Positions 33,401 to 45,822 of a stretch of DNA of 64,000 nucleotides are shown one piece after another. A program made the translations under genes and the position numbers. The DNA comes from Siderastrea radians (lineage: Eukaryota; Cnidaria; Anthozoa; Scleractinia; Rhizangiidae): NCBI GenBank assembly GCA_964017195.1, contig OZ024889.1:58842358-58906357 (forward strand), read 5' to 3'. The notes under the pieces are model-generated. The model was given only the letters and a program-made list of their open reading frames with translations, had not been told where the DNA came from and searched no databases. Each line of letters opens with the position of its first letter. The first letter of the stretch is position 1.

Positions 33401-34663
33401 CAACCTCGTACCCAGGGTCCTCTCTCTTCCTCCCTCGAGAAAGTACCCTGGTTTCGGCTGGTCACGTGGCACCCAAAATCTGGGTGCTAACAAGAATGTG
33501 CTACAGGGGAGGGGTAGCAAAGTGTAAGATTGTCACTAGTGTCAGAATGGTGGAAAGTACCGGAGGTGATGTAAGCTTTTTCAGGAATATTTGTGGTGAT
33601 AAGAACTCCTTTTATAGACAAGTATCTCTTCATTACATACGAACGTTCGACATCGAAGCGGTCCATGTTATTTTCGACTCAGAAAAACACGTTTACAGGT
33701 CTTTGAATTTCAAAACAGTGTCGCTAACCATCCCCATAGTCAACGGAAGCCGGCACGAGTCACAACATAACAAATTTACAACAAGGAGAGCCGTCGGCTT
33801 TATCCTTTACGCAGTTCGAAATGAAATGGAGTGTCAAGGATTAGGAAGGACTAATTTATTTTTGGCATCTCCAAGGAGCAGCAGAGTTTTCGGCAACCGT
33901 ACACAAGACAGACAAACGGCGCGATGGTAAAATCAGGTTAAATACGCCGCGCCAACCGACTGAAACCACCGTTCTTGTAAGAATTTGAAGGTAATTTGTT
34001 TTATTCCTGTCGAGTAGACGAAATTGCTCTCACACCGCCGATTGACCGAAAAAAATCTAACTTTGCTCACCACAAAACAGTGGCATGACAAAATGAAAAA
34101 TGTGCTAAACTAAATAACATTTATAATTTTAAAAGAGCTTTGTTGACAAGAAGGTTGTACTCTGGTCTGCAGGATTATACCTTTACATTGAAGCTTGCAG
34201 ATAAAAATACACAAGTGCAGCGTGGACTTTTATTATCAGAATTTTACTTGCATTATTAGGCCAATAAATAAAATATATAGCAAACAAATGAGTGCGTGAC
34301 ATTTTGCTAGGGCAATACGAGCGGCTTCTTATCAAACGCCTTCGGCAAATTCAAAACAGATCGAGCCTACCGTAAAATATTTTGTTGATGGGAAATTTGC
34401 ATTGTTTGTGGTTCTGAAACGCCGCAGATAGTAGACTGTAGATTTTTCAGCGTCCCTGTCTCTGAAAAAAAGTGAGCTAAGGACTTCCATTCCTCTGTCT
34501 TCGTGCGAGTTTGAAAAGATTTGCATTCGCTTTACCCTTCGCTTCTTGAAGAAAAGCGAGTCCACCCTGGTGGGGAGCTGTTTGCTTAAGCGAGCCACGT
34601 GACCAGCCGAAACCAGGGTACTTTCTCGAGGGAGGAAGAGAGAGGACCCTGGGTACGAGGTTG
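33401..34663. mobile_element. Nested Mutator-like inverted-repeat element, 1.26 kb
   Basis: CAACCTCGTACCCAGGGTCC starts the left arm and its exact reverse complement ends the right. The arms match for about 75 bases, to GGCTGGTCACGTGGC. The 10-bp target duplication AAGGGAAATA is at 33391-33400 and 34664-34673. An open frame at 33466-33930 (154 codons, beginning MAPKIWVL) starts within the left arm and has no domain I recognise. Confidence 0.78.
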
Positions 34664-35031
34664 AAGGGAAATATTGAAGATCTCACTGAAATTTCCGAAA
34701 ATGGTTTCTATCTTTGTAGAAGCAAGGGGTTGTGACGGGACAAATCTTTGTTTTATCGAGAGACCGCGTTATTTTCTGGGTTCGCTTCTCGTCAGTGGTT
34801 CAAAAATGTTTTAGACGACTAGAAGGAGGTGAAATTATGTCAATTATTTTGCTGACGCGTGATTCCTGTTTCAACCGAACGAGAACAAACCTTGGAGCTG
34901 AACGCTTGTGTAAGAACGGTAGCTCCGAAGGAAGTGGACGAAAACCAAGCTACATCTGCTGTGTCAAGCAATTCCTGATGACAGTTTTTCCTAGTTGCGA
35001 GGTTGATTAAAGACAAAGCCGACGCTTCGTC

Positions 35032-35475
35032 CACAGTTAACCAAAGCGTAATGTGAGTTGTTTGTATGGAGCTGAAATTCAATCCAAAATGTAAATGGTC
35101 AGTTTTCCGTGCAAAATACCTAAAAAGCGAAATAGAGTTTGAAGACCATTACCTGTTGGGTGTTTGCTGTGTTTTTGCCACTTTTCCGAGCTTCTGGAGG
35201 CCGTTTGGGGCGATTTTCTGTTTAACGGTCGATGCGACATCATGTCAAAGTAAAGCCAGTGGGTGACAAGACGTCGCTTCGACCGTTAAACAGAATATCG
35301 CCCGAAACGGCCTCCAGCAGTTCGGAAAAGCGGTAAAGACACAGCAAACACACAACAGGTAAGGTTTTTCAAACTCTATTTTGATTTTCAGGTATTTTCC
35401 ACAGAAAACTGCCGATTATTTTCAATCGAATTTCAGCTCCATACAAAACTCTCATATTACGCTTTTGTGACCTGT
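35032..35475. mobile_element. Nested hAT-like MITE, 444 bp, almost wholly palindromic
   Basis: CACAGTTAACCAAAGCGTAAT on the left is mirrored by ATTACGCTTTTGTGACCTGT on the right. The arms continue (GTATGGAGCTGAAATTC and the reverse complement) to a centre near 35250. The 8-bp target duplication GCTTCGTC is at 35024-35031 and 35476-35483. Confidence 0.72.
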
Positions 35476-35560
35476 GCTTCGTCTATTGCATAACCTACTG
35501 CTCAACCATCTTTCCCGATTTTCCCATCCATATATCCTAGGTTTCGCTAGTTTGAACAAT

Positions 35561-35914
35561 TCAATAGATTCTACATGCAACGCCGTCTGAAAGTTTAGAA
35601 GGATAACTTCGTCCCCCTTGACTGAACGCCTCACATGTACTGAACGTTTCATGATGTCGAATGATACAATAAACAGCGCCAGGAGTTGCACGAACTGCTG
35701 TGGAGATCGCTTTCGGTCCCTCTGCAGTCAAATAACAATCAAATATTCGTCTTCTCGTTTCCTTGTGGAGAGGCCTACATGGCCTGTTCTTCCAGCCTAA
35801 GGCATTAACATAACCAGGTCTGAACATTTCGAAAAATCTGTGACAGATTCGAAATCTCCTTTCGATTTTCGAAATCCCTCTCTGAATCTCAAGAAACACA
35901 AGGCGAATGCCCAA
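35561..35914 (-). pseudogene. Transposase remnant, helix-turn-helix part
   Basis: A 117-codon minus-strand frame lies just inside the right end of the TA-flanked element. The segment GYVNALGWKNRPCRPL followed by ETRRRIFDCYLTAEGPK, AISTAVRATPGAVYCII and GGRSYPSKL has the spacing of the paired-like DNA-binding half of Tc1-type transposases. No DDE catalytic motif was found downstream; the hAT-like MITE and other sequence follow. It is probably an inactive relic of the element's own transposase. The assignment rests on position and general pattern only. Confidence 0.45.
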
Positions 35915-36181
35915 ATATGGAGAAGATGACTCGTCACGTTGTTTTGAATTTTAGAGTTTCCGTTCACGCGTGACGTGGATCAACTGTAAACATAAAATAG
36001 AGTTCACATTTCTATTTTGACTGTAGATACCGATTTCTATAAACATCTGTGATCCGCCACTTGAAATAGCAAGTTGATTCTCAGCTGTGAATAGCCAATA
36101 AATAGAGCGAAAGCCAGCAAACATTAAACCATTTCCGACTTCGCAGTAACCAGGCTAGAGCGAGGTTTTCTTCTATCAACA

Positions 36182-36415
36182 ATGTACTTTTCCGCCATCT
36201 TCGTGATTTTATCCGCCTCTGGCGTCTACTTCGGCAATGCTGGTCCTATACAAGCCAAGCTTAAGCTCTCTAGGGCTTTAGGAGCTGAAAATGATGTTTG
36301 TCCGCCAGGAGTCTGGACCTGTTCTTCTGGGAAGCGAGCAGAGTTTTCCAAGACATCTTCAGACACTCCAGAAGACACTGAAATCCACACACACAAGAAA
36401 GAAAGAAATGCTTAA
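36182..36415 (+). pseudogene. Peptide-precursor copy truncated after ring 1
   Basis: 77 codons. The signal peptide and ring 1 (CPPGVWTCSSGKRAEF) are normal. After DTPEDT the sequence jumps to the 3' flank (AAATC..ACAAGAAAGAAAGAAATG, matching AAATCGACGAGAAAAGAAAAG). About 600 bases are missing, including ring 2, the C-SSENWV-C ring, ring 3 and the normal stop. One amidated peptide could still be made, but the tail is accidental. The downstream flank is also more diverged than in neighbours, pointing to an older copy. Confidence 0.75.
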
Positions 36416-38398
36416 AGACGACAAAGAACACAAAGGGGTCATTATCCCAGAAATCTACTACGTAATTCCATGTACTTAAAGCTAGAGCTGGAGAGGCTAA
36501 CTTACCAGTTGGAACTGGTATCCATAACGTTTTGGACACCTGCTTGTTGTCGAAGGGATGCTTCTTGAAATCTGACGGAACAAAACCGTAAGAGCAGTTG
36601 TCACTGGATTATAATAGGTTGAGCTGAGTTTTCCATAGGACATGTTTACTTTGTAATAATAAACCAATTGCACCCTGTAGCAATTTGCAATAAAGTCAAC
36701 AGAATAGATCATAGCTGTTGTGAGGTGCTTGAGTACGTCTTCTCTATTTACAACTAAATATCATGCTACCCAGTCCACTCCAGCCGAATCTAATCCAGTT
36801 GAAATCCTTCACATTCATACCATTCCAATCTTATGTCCATGACCTATTCCATCAACCCAATCTACTCCGATAAGGATGCTATAGAGGAGTGGACACTCTA
36901 AAGTGGAGAAACCCTCAACTTTGCTGTCCAGAATACAAGGAAAATTACAAGTTTAAGGAAGAACAGTATTGACAGCGATAATTTCCTTCTAAGGCTCTTG
37001 CCTCGCATCCAGGCGTCTACAAAAGAAAAACGTGTAAGAGAAGCTGGAAAGATTTCATGTTAACACTAGCCAAAGTGCCTTGCGAGCTTCGTTCCCAAGC
37101 TTCTCCCCTACATATCCACCGAAAGTCTCTCGCCTGGATACCAAGCGGTGAGGCCATATAATGAAGTAGTCTTTTGTAGATCGGGAAAAGCTACTGCCTG
37201 CATCTGCTGGTACGTAACCCTGATTTCGTGTCCTGCCAGCAAATTCATCCTCCTACCCACAAGAGCTTGCTTGCAGGCTAGGCTTGTCATTTCTTGCCAT
37301 GAAGCGACAAGGAATATTATACATTGCAATTTAATTTTTAACTTTCCTTAGAGTCTTGAGAGTTTGATCTTGCTCCGCCTGAGTGAAATACGATGCAATC
37401 CACCCCTTGTAATCCGGTTTGCTCAAATCCAGTACAGTCTCATCCAATCCGTTGTACGGTGCGGTCCAAACTAATACCTCTCTTATCCAATCAAAGCATT
37501 TCCAATCCGATGCAGTCCAATTCAATAACGATGTTAAGAATGCCCATAGGAAAAGCTTGTATCGAAACTGTCTAATTTGTTATAAACCTGTTACAAAAAT
37601 TATAATGTAGAGAAAATCTTTTTTGTTATTCTGGTTTCTGCAATATTCAAACGCCCATAAGTTCCCTCAACTTAACTTGCTTTTAAGAGATTAGCTTATA
37701 ACCAGGTTTTATGCTTTATATTTATTGTTTGGATGTTTGCCTTGTTTCGTTTTTGTTTTCATGTATAGCCATCGAAACAAATCGGTTAATTATTATCATT
37801 TATTCAAAATTGGATTTTGATTGGTACTATAAAGCTTAAAATTATTTGTTCTTTATTTTTAGGCAAAAAAATACCTTTTCATCGTTCGTTTTAGATTCGG
37901 AGCATAAAAAGTTCATCGTTTGAAATGGGCCTTGACATCATTAATTTAAAAAATCTGTCGTTGTATTGGCTGTAGGCTGTTTTTTGTTATCGTTTTAACA
38001 ATCAACTGGCGCCGGAAAACATGCTTTCAAACTTCCAAACAAACAAAAAACAAACAAACAAACGAAATAGCAACGAAGATTTAATTTCTTTGTTGGGAAA
38101 ACATGTTATTGAAAAGAAAGCTTTGTTACTTCAAAGAAATAGAACAACCAAATTTAAGGTAAATTTTAGGAGTCAAACTCAAACGTACAAACAAATATGA
38201 TCTTAAACATAAAATAGAGTTCAAATTCTTATTTGATTGTAGATAACGATTTCTATAAACATCTGTGATCCGCCACTTGAAATAGCAAGTTGATTCTCAG
38301 CTGTGAATAGCCAATAAATAGAGCGAAAGCCAGCAAACATTAAACCATTTCCGACTTCGCAGTAAACCAGGCTAGAACGAGCTTTTCTTCTATTAACA
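36416..38398 (+). repeat. Unit flank between copies 36182 and 38399
   Basis: No gene. AATAAA at 36689-36694; CCAATCC-rich blocks at about 36770-36870 and 37390-37530; promoter motif CCAATAAATAG at 38311-38321. Confidence 0.75.
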
Positions 38399-38893
38399 AT
38401 GTACTTTTCCGCCGTCTTCGTGATTTTATCCGCCTCTGGCGTCTACTTCGGCAATGCTGGTCCTATACAAGCCAAGCTTAAGCTGTCTAGGGCTTTAGGA
38501 GCTGAAAATGATGTTTGTCCGCCAGGAGTCTGGACCTGTTCTTCTGGGAAGCGATCAGAGATTTCCAAGACATCTTCAGACACTACAGAAGACACTGTGA
38601 AGCTGTCCCAAACCGCTGAGGATGCTTGTCCCCCTGGCGTGTGGACATGTTCAACTGGGAAGCGATCAGAAATAACACAAGAAGAAGAAGCAATTATTGC
38701 TATGATTCCAATACACAAACATGAACCTGAGAGACAAGACCGAGAAAACTGTTCCTCAGAAAACTGGGTTTGTAAAAAGAAAAGAATGCTGAAGCAGATG
38801 CTTAAAGAAGCATTAAACAAGCCGACGCTGACCAAGGCTTTGGAAGATGCTTGCCCACCGGGTGTTTGGACATGTTCAACGGGAAAGCGATAA
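38399..38893 (+). CDS. Full-length cyclic-peptide precursor
   Basis: 164 codons; one extra Glu (EITQEEEAI) compared with the 163-residue form. All four ring segments are standard: CPPGVWTCSSGKR, CPPGVWTCSTGKR, NCSSENWVCKKKR and a terminal CPPGVWTCSTGKR before the stop. The spacer change D to H (IHKHEPER) is the only notable difference. The promoter motif lies 88 bases upstream and AATAAA at 39306-39311, about 415 bases after the stop. It is among the copies with all four motifs at consensus, so it is a good candidate for an expressed member. Confidence 0.88.
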   Translation: MYFSAVFVILSASGVYFGNAGPIQAKLKLSRALGAENDVCPPGVWTCSSGKRSEISKTSSDTTEDTVKLSQTAEDACPPGVWTCSTGKRSEITQEEEAIIAMIPIHKHEPERQDRENCSSENWVCKKKRMLKQMLKEALNKPTLTKALEDACPPGVWTCSTGKR

Positions 38894-40979
38894 GAAGATA
38901 CTAGCTAACAGCAAGCTGAAATCAAAGTTACACTTCTAGAAAGAAAACGTTCTCCTTTCTTGAAAACGGTGGCGAGTGTTTCCCAAAAATGTCAACATAC
39001 CACGAAATCGACGAGAAAAGAAAAGAACGTTAAGACGACAAAGACCACATAGGGGCCATTATCCCTGAAATCTGCTACGTGTTTGCATTCATTTGAAGGG
39101 AAGAGCTCTAGAGGCTAACTTATCAGTTGGAACGGGTATCCATAACTTTTTGGACACCTGCTTGTGATCGAAAGGATACTTCTTGAAACCTGAACAAAGT
39201 TGTAACAGAAGTAGTGCTGGATTCTAATAGGTTGAGCCGGCTGAGTTTTCCATAGGACTTGTTTACTTTGTAATAATAAACCAATTGCACTCTGTCGAAA
39301 TTTGCAATAAAGTCAACGGAATTGATCATAGCTGTTGTAAGGTCCTTGAGTACGCCTTTTTTATTTCCAACTAAATATTATACTACCCAGTCCATTCCAG
39401 CCTAATCTAATCCAATTGAAATCCTTCTTGTTCATACCATTCCAATCCCATGTCTATAACCTATTCCATCAATCCAATCTACTCCGATAAGGATGCTATA
39501 GAGGAGAGGACATCTAAAGTTGAGAAACCCTTAACTTTGCTGTCCAGAATACAAAGAAAATTACAAGTTTAAGGAAGAACAGTATTGATATGCGATAATT
39601 TCCTTCTAAGGCTCTTACCTCGTATGCAAGCGTCTACAATTGCAAAAGAAAATCGCGTAAGAGAAGCTGGAAAGGTTTCATGTTAACACTAGCCAAAGTG
39701 CCTTGGAAGCTTCATTCCCAAGCTTCTCCGCTATATATCCACCGAAAGCTTCTCGCCTGGATACGAAGCGGTGAGGCCATATAATTAAGTAGTCTTTTGT
39801 AGATCGGGAGAAGCTACTGGCCTGCATCTCAGTGTTGCTACGTAACCCTGATTTCGTGTCTTGCCAGCAAATTCATCCTCCTAACCACAAGAGCTTGCTT
39901 GCAGCCTAGGCTTGTGATTTCTTGCCATGAAGCAACAAGGAATACTATACATTGCAACTCCGCCTGAGTGACAACGATGCAGTCCACTCCTTGTAATCCC
40001 ACTTGTTCAAATCCAGTAGTCTAATCCAATCCGTTCTACAGTGCGGTCCAAACTAATACCTCTCTTATCCAATCAAAGCATTTCCAATCCGATGCAGTCC
40101 ATTTAAATAACGATGTTAAGAATGCCCATAGGAAAAGCTTGTATCGAAACTGTCTAATTTGTTATAAACCTGTTACAAAAATTATAATGTAGAGAAAATC
40201 TTTCTTGTTATTCTGGTTTCTGCATTATTCAAACGCCCATAAGTTCCCTCCACTTAACTGGCTTTTAAGAGGTTAGGTTATAACCGGTTTTATGCTTTAT
40301 ATTTATTGTTTGGTTGTTTGCCTTGTTTTGTTTTTGTTTTAATGTATAGCCATCGAGACAAATCCGTTAATTATTTTCATTGTTGAAAATTGGAATTTGA
40401 TTGCTACTATATACCTTAAAATTATTTCTGCTTTAATTTTAGGCAAAAGCATATTTTTTCGTCGTTTGTTTTGGATTCGGAGCATGAAAAGTTCATGGTT
40501 TTAAATGGGCCTTGACATCATTAATTTAAAAAATCTGTCGTTGTATTGGCTGTAGACTGTTTTTTGTTATCGTTTTAACAATCAACTTGCGCCGGAAAAC
40601 ATGCTTTCAAACTTCAAAACAAACAAAAAACAAACAAACAAACGAAATAGCAACGAAGATTTAATTTCTTTGTTGGGAAAACACGTCATTGATAGGAAAA
40701 CTTTGTCACTTCAAAGAAATAGAACAACCAAATTTAAGGTATATTTCAGGAGTCAAACTCAAACGTACAAAAAAATATGATCTTAAACATAAAATGGAGT
40801 TCAAATTCTTATTTTGACTGTAGATAACGATTTCTATAAACATCTGTGATCCGCCACTTGAAATAGCTAGTTGATTCTCAGCTGTGAATAGCCAATAAAT
40901 AGAGCGAAAGCCAGCAAACATTAAACCATTTCCAACTTCGCAGTAAACCAGGCTAGAGCGAGCTTTTTTCCTATCAACA
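38894..40979 (+). repeat. Unit flank between copies 38399 and 40980
   Basis: No gene. CCAATCC-rich blocks lie at about 39385-39490 and 39975-40110. About 40 bases present in other units (TTAATTTTTAACTTTCC and following) are missing near 39955. The promoter motif CCAATAAATAG is at 40892-40902. Confidence 0.75.
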
Positions 40980-43900
40980 ATGTACTGTGCCGCCATCTTC
41001 GTGATTTTATCCGCCTCTGGCGTCTACTTCGGCAATGCTGGTCCTATACAAGCCAAGCTTAAGCTGTCTAGGGCTTTAGGAGCTGAAAATGATGTTTGTC
41101 CGCCAGGAGTCTGGACCTGATCTTCTGGGAAGCGATCAGAGATTTCCAAGACCTCTTCAGACACTCCAGAAGACACTGTGAAGCGTTCCCAAACCGCTGA
41201 GGATGCTTGTCCCCCTGGTGTATGGACATGTTCAACTCGGAAGCGATCGGAAATAAGACAAGAAGGAGCAATTATTGCTATGACTCCAATACACAAGATG
41301 AACCTGAAAGACAAGACCTAGAAAACTGTTTTTCGGAAAACTGGGTTTGTAAAAAGAAAAGAATGTTGAAGCAGATGCTTAAGAGCCATTTTCTGAGAAT
41401 ATCGAGAATCGAAAGACACTCACGAAAAATCGAATTTTTTTTTAATTTTGCCAAAACATCCCTTTGGGAAAGCTAATTCAAGAAAAAATAATCCAAAGTT
41501 CCAACGAGTCATTTAACGGACGAAAATTTAAAAAGTTCGAAAAATGCATAAAATGGCGGTTTTAGGGTCTCTAAACGGGTCAAATTCTCACTCAACTTTA
41601 GGAAGCCGGTGAGAGCATAAAAAAGATTCTTTTACAACGAAACAAACCATGAACATTATTTAACCTTTGTACTTTAAAACTGTGTAATAAATTTGTCAAT
41701 GTTTGGTTTCGAACATTTTCAAGCGGCATTCTTATCGAGCCGCTCTTGACCTCGTTTATCACAAGGTAAAATGAATCGAAGGCCAACTTCGGCCGCTTAA
41801 AACGGCATCTGGTATGTATCATTCAATGATTAAGACTACACAGAAAGAAAGCTCTGTCATTGTACTTTTAACCGGGAAAGTTAGAGCTTTGGGAATTAAA
41901 CACTTCCCCGTCAGTAAATTTTTACTGTTTAGTGATCTGAGTGGGAAGAATTATATGCAAATTACAGATTTAACTCATGGAATACTGCTAACAATTACAA
42001 AGGTCGTTAAAGATAGGCTTACCATTAGTTACACATGCATGCACAATGTTTTTCCTGATCTTTAAAAGAAGGTTCTGCTTTCTTGAGTGGTACTGAGTCT
42101 TACTATGTTAAAACAAAGCAGATTTTTAACGGCATTTCAACAAGACAGGAATCCACTCATTCAACTGAACCAAGATAACATCGAAAACAGTGTGAAACAA
42201 CGTATTATGCTGCCTACCTTGCCAACCAAAAAAAGCAACAATACAATAGAAAAACACTCCAAACTGTAAACAAACGAATTCTCAGTATCCTGATTGAGCG
42301 AAGATAATTTTAACTCATCGCGTACAGGAATGAGCGGAAAGACAGTTGACCTCTGTACTGACCCGCGCGTGTCACACCACAGTGACAGAGAGAGTCACGT
42401 ATTCGAGTTCTGTCATGTGATTTGAGATATAAATACAGGAATAAAAACTTGGTGGGAAATTAAAAGAAAAAAAAATTGATAGCCAGATAGCCAGCACATT
42501 CAGTTGTTGGATTGCATGTTAGCCTCCACAAAGGAGGTTTTACGGTCACAACTCTTTCTACAAAGGGGGTAATTTCGCAATGTACGTATATTACAGTAAG
42601 TTTCGTTCAGGGTGTGTTGGACTGATATATGGCGTCAAGTAGCTTTTCCGCACTTCTGAAGAGGGTTACTGCCTGTGGATTAAGCAGTGATTACCCAGGC
42701 CACGTTGAAGTTGTTTCCCTAAAAGAATGCACAAGCTAAGAGACATCTCGCAGCATCTTTAATTGCGACCAAGTGCAGATAAAGCGGTTGACAGTGAATT
42801 CAAGTTGCTTTTTTAATAGCCCGAGCAGATAATGTTATTGCATTTTGTTCTGGAATTACTGTGTTCCATAATTTTGGCCGCAGATACTTCGTGGCACTCG
42901 GCGTTCCTTAATCTACAATCCCGGACGGAATAACATGGAACAGAACCCCCTACCCCCAAAATCAATGTTGGAGGCGCGCGAAGAGTGGTCTGAGTGTTCC
43001 ATTTAAAAAGGCCGAGATTGTAGGTTCTGCAGAGTCGCGCCACTCCCGGGGAGGGGAAGAAGGGGGGCTTTTGATCAATGTTTGGGTGCAGGGGTGACCC
43101 TGCGGGTTTCACATCCTGACCATGATTAGAAAAACGAAATGGAATGTCGCTCGTACTATCCATACCCGGTTGGGGAAGATGCGCATAAAATTATATACCA
43201 TGTTCAGGGACAGAGACCAAAAACCGTATCCTGTCTAGCGGCACACCCCAGTATAGTCCAGATAAGGGGGTAACCCTCCCTTCCGGGCGGGGGGGAGGTG
43301 GTGCCGTGTTTAGCACGACGATAGCACGGTATGATTTCAGACGCCGAAAATTCAGCTTCAGTGCAATCTTCCTTGGTAGCAGTTCGAGCGAGCGAGACGC
43401 GGAAGCCACGTGGGCCCATGCGTGAACTCGCCCACATGATACCTTTTCTCGCTTTGCCATTTTAGAGCGGAGTTTGGTATTCGCTGGAGTTACTCTACAG
43501 TGAGATGAAGGGTTCCTCCTGAAGTGGCCGCACATAAAACAGCCACAGCTGTGGCGAGGACATATTGTCAATGACAGGTGAGACTCTTCTACTTAAAAAA
43601 ATATGCCTAAATAACCAAAAATCAAAGACAAATATACTTTCAACTCTAAGCTTCCAACTTCATGACGCAAAGGAACCAAAGAAGGGCAAGCTAAAATAGC
43701 AAAGCGAGAAAAGGTATCATGTGGGCGAGTGCTCACATGGGTCCGCGTGGCTTCCGCGTCTCGCTCGCTCAAACTGCTGCCAAGGAAGATTACATCAAGG
43801 GAAGTTCAATAATCAAATCGTGCTATCGTCGATGAATATTGTGCTACAGTTGAGCGAGGTAAGGCTAAGGACGCTCTCCCCCCCTGGAAGGGAGGGTTAC

Positions 43901-45822
43901 TGCCTTATGTGGTCAGTACTGGGGTGTGCCGCTGGACAGGGTATGATTTTTTGGTCTCTGTCCCTAAACATGGTAAATAATTTTATGCGCGTTTTCCCCA
44001 ACCTGGTATGGTCAGCACGATCGACATTCCATTTCGTCCTTCTGTCCTAAGCAGGGTCGGGGTGCCAAACTCACAGCGTCAGCTTACACCCAAACATTGG
44101 TCAAAAGACCCCGTTCTCGCCCCCCCCCCCCCCCCCGGTGCCGGAGGGCTCAGGAGTAGCGTGACTCTGCAGAACCTAGATTAAGGGACGCCGAGTGCTA
44201 TGAAGTCAGTAAATCCAGAACCGAAATGCAATAACATTACCTGCTCGAGCTAACAACTTGAATTCACTGTCAACCGCTTTATCTGCGCTTTGTCCGTGCA
44301 ATTGAAGATGCTGTGAGATGTCTCTTGTGCATTCTTTTAAGGAAACAACTTCAACGTGGCCAGGGTAATCACTGCTTAATCCACAGGCAGTAACCCTCTC
44401 CAGAAAAGCGGAAAAACTACTTGACGCCATATATCAGTACTTACACACGCTGAACGTAACTTACTGCAGTATTTATTTCATTTCATGAGCTGTAATTAAA
44501 TTAGAAGTAAAATTACAACAGCACGTACGTATCAAATTACCGCTCTTTATAGAAAGAGTCGTGACCGTAAAAACTCCTTTGTGGAGCTTATGCTAACATG
44601 TAATCCAACAAAGTAATGGCTAAGTGTTGGAAGTTTTGTTTTTCTTTTTAACTTTCCACCAAGTTTTTATCTCAAGTCACATGACGGAACTCGAATACGT
44701 GACTCTCTCTGTCAGTGTGGTGTGACACATGCGGGTCAGTACAGAGGTCACCTGTCTTTCCGCTTATTCCTGTACGCGATGAGTTTAAATTATCTTCGCT
44801 CAATCAGGATACTGAAAATTCGTTTGTTTACAGTTTTGAATGTTTTTCTATTGTATTGTTGCTTTTTTGGTTGGCAAGGTAGGCGGCATAATACGTTGTT
44901 TCACACTGTTTTCGATGTTATCTTGGTTCAGGTGAATGAGTGGATTCCTGTCTTGTTGAAATGCCGCTAAAAATCTTCTTTGTTTTAACATAATAAGACT
45001 CAGCACCACTCAAGAAAGCAGAACCTTCTTTTAAAGATCAGGAAAAACATTGTGCATGCATGTGTAACTAATGGTAAGCCTATCTTTAACGACCTTTGTA
45101 ATTGTTAGCAGTATTCCAGGAGTTAAATCTGTAATTTGCATATAACTTAATTCTACCCGCTCAGATCACTAAACAGTAAAAATTTACTGACGAGGAAGTA
45201 TTTAATTCCCAAAGCTGTAACTTTCCTGGTTAAAAGTACAATGACAGAGCTTTCTTTCTATGTAGTCTTAATTGTTGAATGATACATACCAGATGCCGTT
45301 TTAAGCGGCCGAAGTTGGCCTTCATTTTACCTTGTGATAAACGAGGTTAAGAGCGGCTCGATAAGAATGCCGCTTGAAAATGTTCGAAACCAAACATTGA
45401 CAAATTTATTAAACAGTTTTAAAGTACAAAGGTTAAATAATGTTCATGGTTTGTTTCGTTTTAAAAGAATCTTTTTTATGCTCTCACCGGCTTCCTAAAG
45501 TTGAGTGAGAATTTGACCCGTTTAGAGACCCTAAAACCGCCATTTTATGCATTTCTCGAACTTTTTAAATTTTCGTCCGTTAAATAACTCGTTGGAACTT
45601 TGGATTATTTTTTCTTGAATTAGCTTACCCAAAGGGATGTTTTGGCAAAATAAAAAAAAATTAGATTTTTCGTGAGTGTCTTTCGATTCTCGATATTCTC
45701 AGAAAATGGCTCTTAAGGAAACATTAAGCCAGCCGAAGCTTCCCAAGGCATTGGAAGATGCTTGCCCACCGGGTGTTTGGACATGTTCAACGGAGAAGCG
45801 ATCAGAAGATACTAGCTAACAG
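40980..45822 (+). pseudogene. Peptide-precursor copy broken by nonsense, frameshift and a giant palindrome
   Basis: The 5' part is 40980-41382 and the 3' part 45713-45822. Ring 1 has TGT changed to TGA at 41118-41120 (CPPGVWT then stop). A single A is missing in ACACAAAGATG (near 41296), shifting the frame before the C-SSENWV-C segment. A 4.3-kb element sits at a TTAA within the KQMLKEAL linker. In the 3' part the last ring is CPPGVWTC, but the following GKR is EKR and the usual stop is lost. It is clearly dead. Confidence 0.85.
41383..45712. mobile_element. Giant palindromic TTAA element, 4.3 kb
   Basis: It begins GAGCCATTTTCTGAGAATAT and ends with the exact reverse complement; TTAA is duplicated at 41379-41382 and 45713-45716. 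The two arms (about 41383-43460 and 43700-45712, roughly 2 kb each) are inverted copies over nearly their whole length with scattered differences. Checkpoints are 41586-41660 with 45420-45500, 42380-42460 with 44640-44720, 42610-42720 with 44330-44440, and 43370-43450 with 43710-43800. The centre is about 240 bases. No transposase was recognised. TTAA targets are used by piggyBac and Kolobok; which applies is open. Confidence 0.85.

Larger units (their letters stand above)
33298..35986. mobile_element. Tc1/mariner-type transposon, 2.7 kb, with two nested elements
   Basis: The ends CAGTTGATCCACGTCACGCG (then TGAACGGAAAC) and their reverse complement are perfect inverted repeats of about 31 bases. 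The target TA is duplicated (33296-33297 and 35987-35988), and the empty site GATCTTAAACATA is seen in the other units. A transposase-like remnant lies on the minus strand near the right end. Two other inverted-repeat elements inside it explain most of its length. Confidence 0.8.
31363..36181 (+). repeat. Unit flank carrying a Tc1/mariner-type insertion
   Basis: No gene of the family. AATAAA at 31775-31780; CCAATCC-rich blocks at about 31850-31960 and 32480-32620. The flank is interrupted at 33298-35986 and resumes with AACATAAAATAGAG. The promoter motif CCAATAAATAG is at 36095-36105. Confidence 0.75.
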
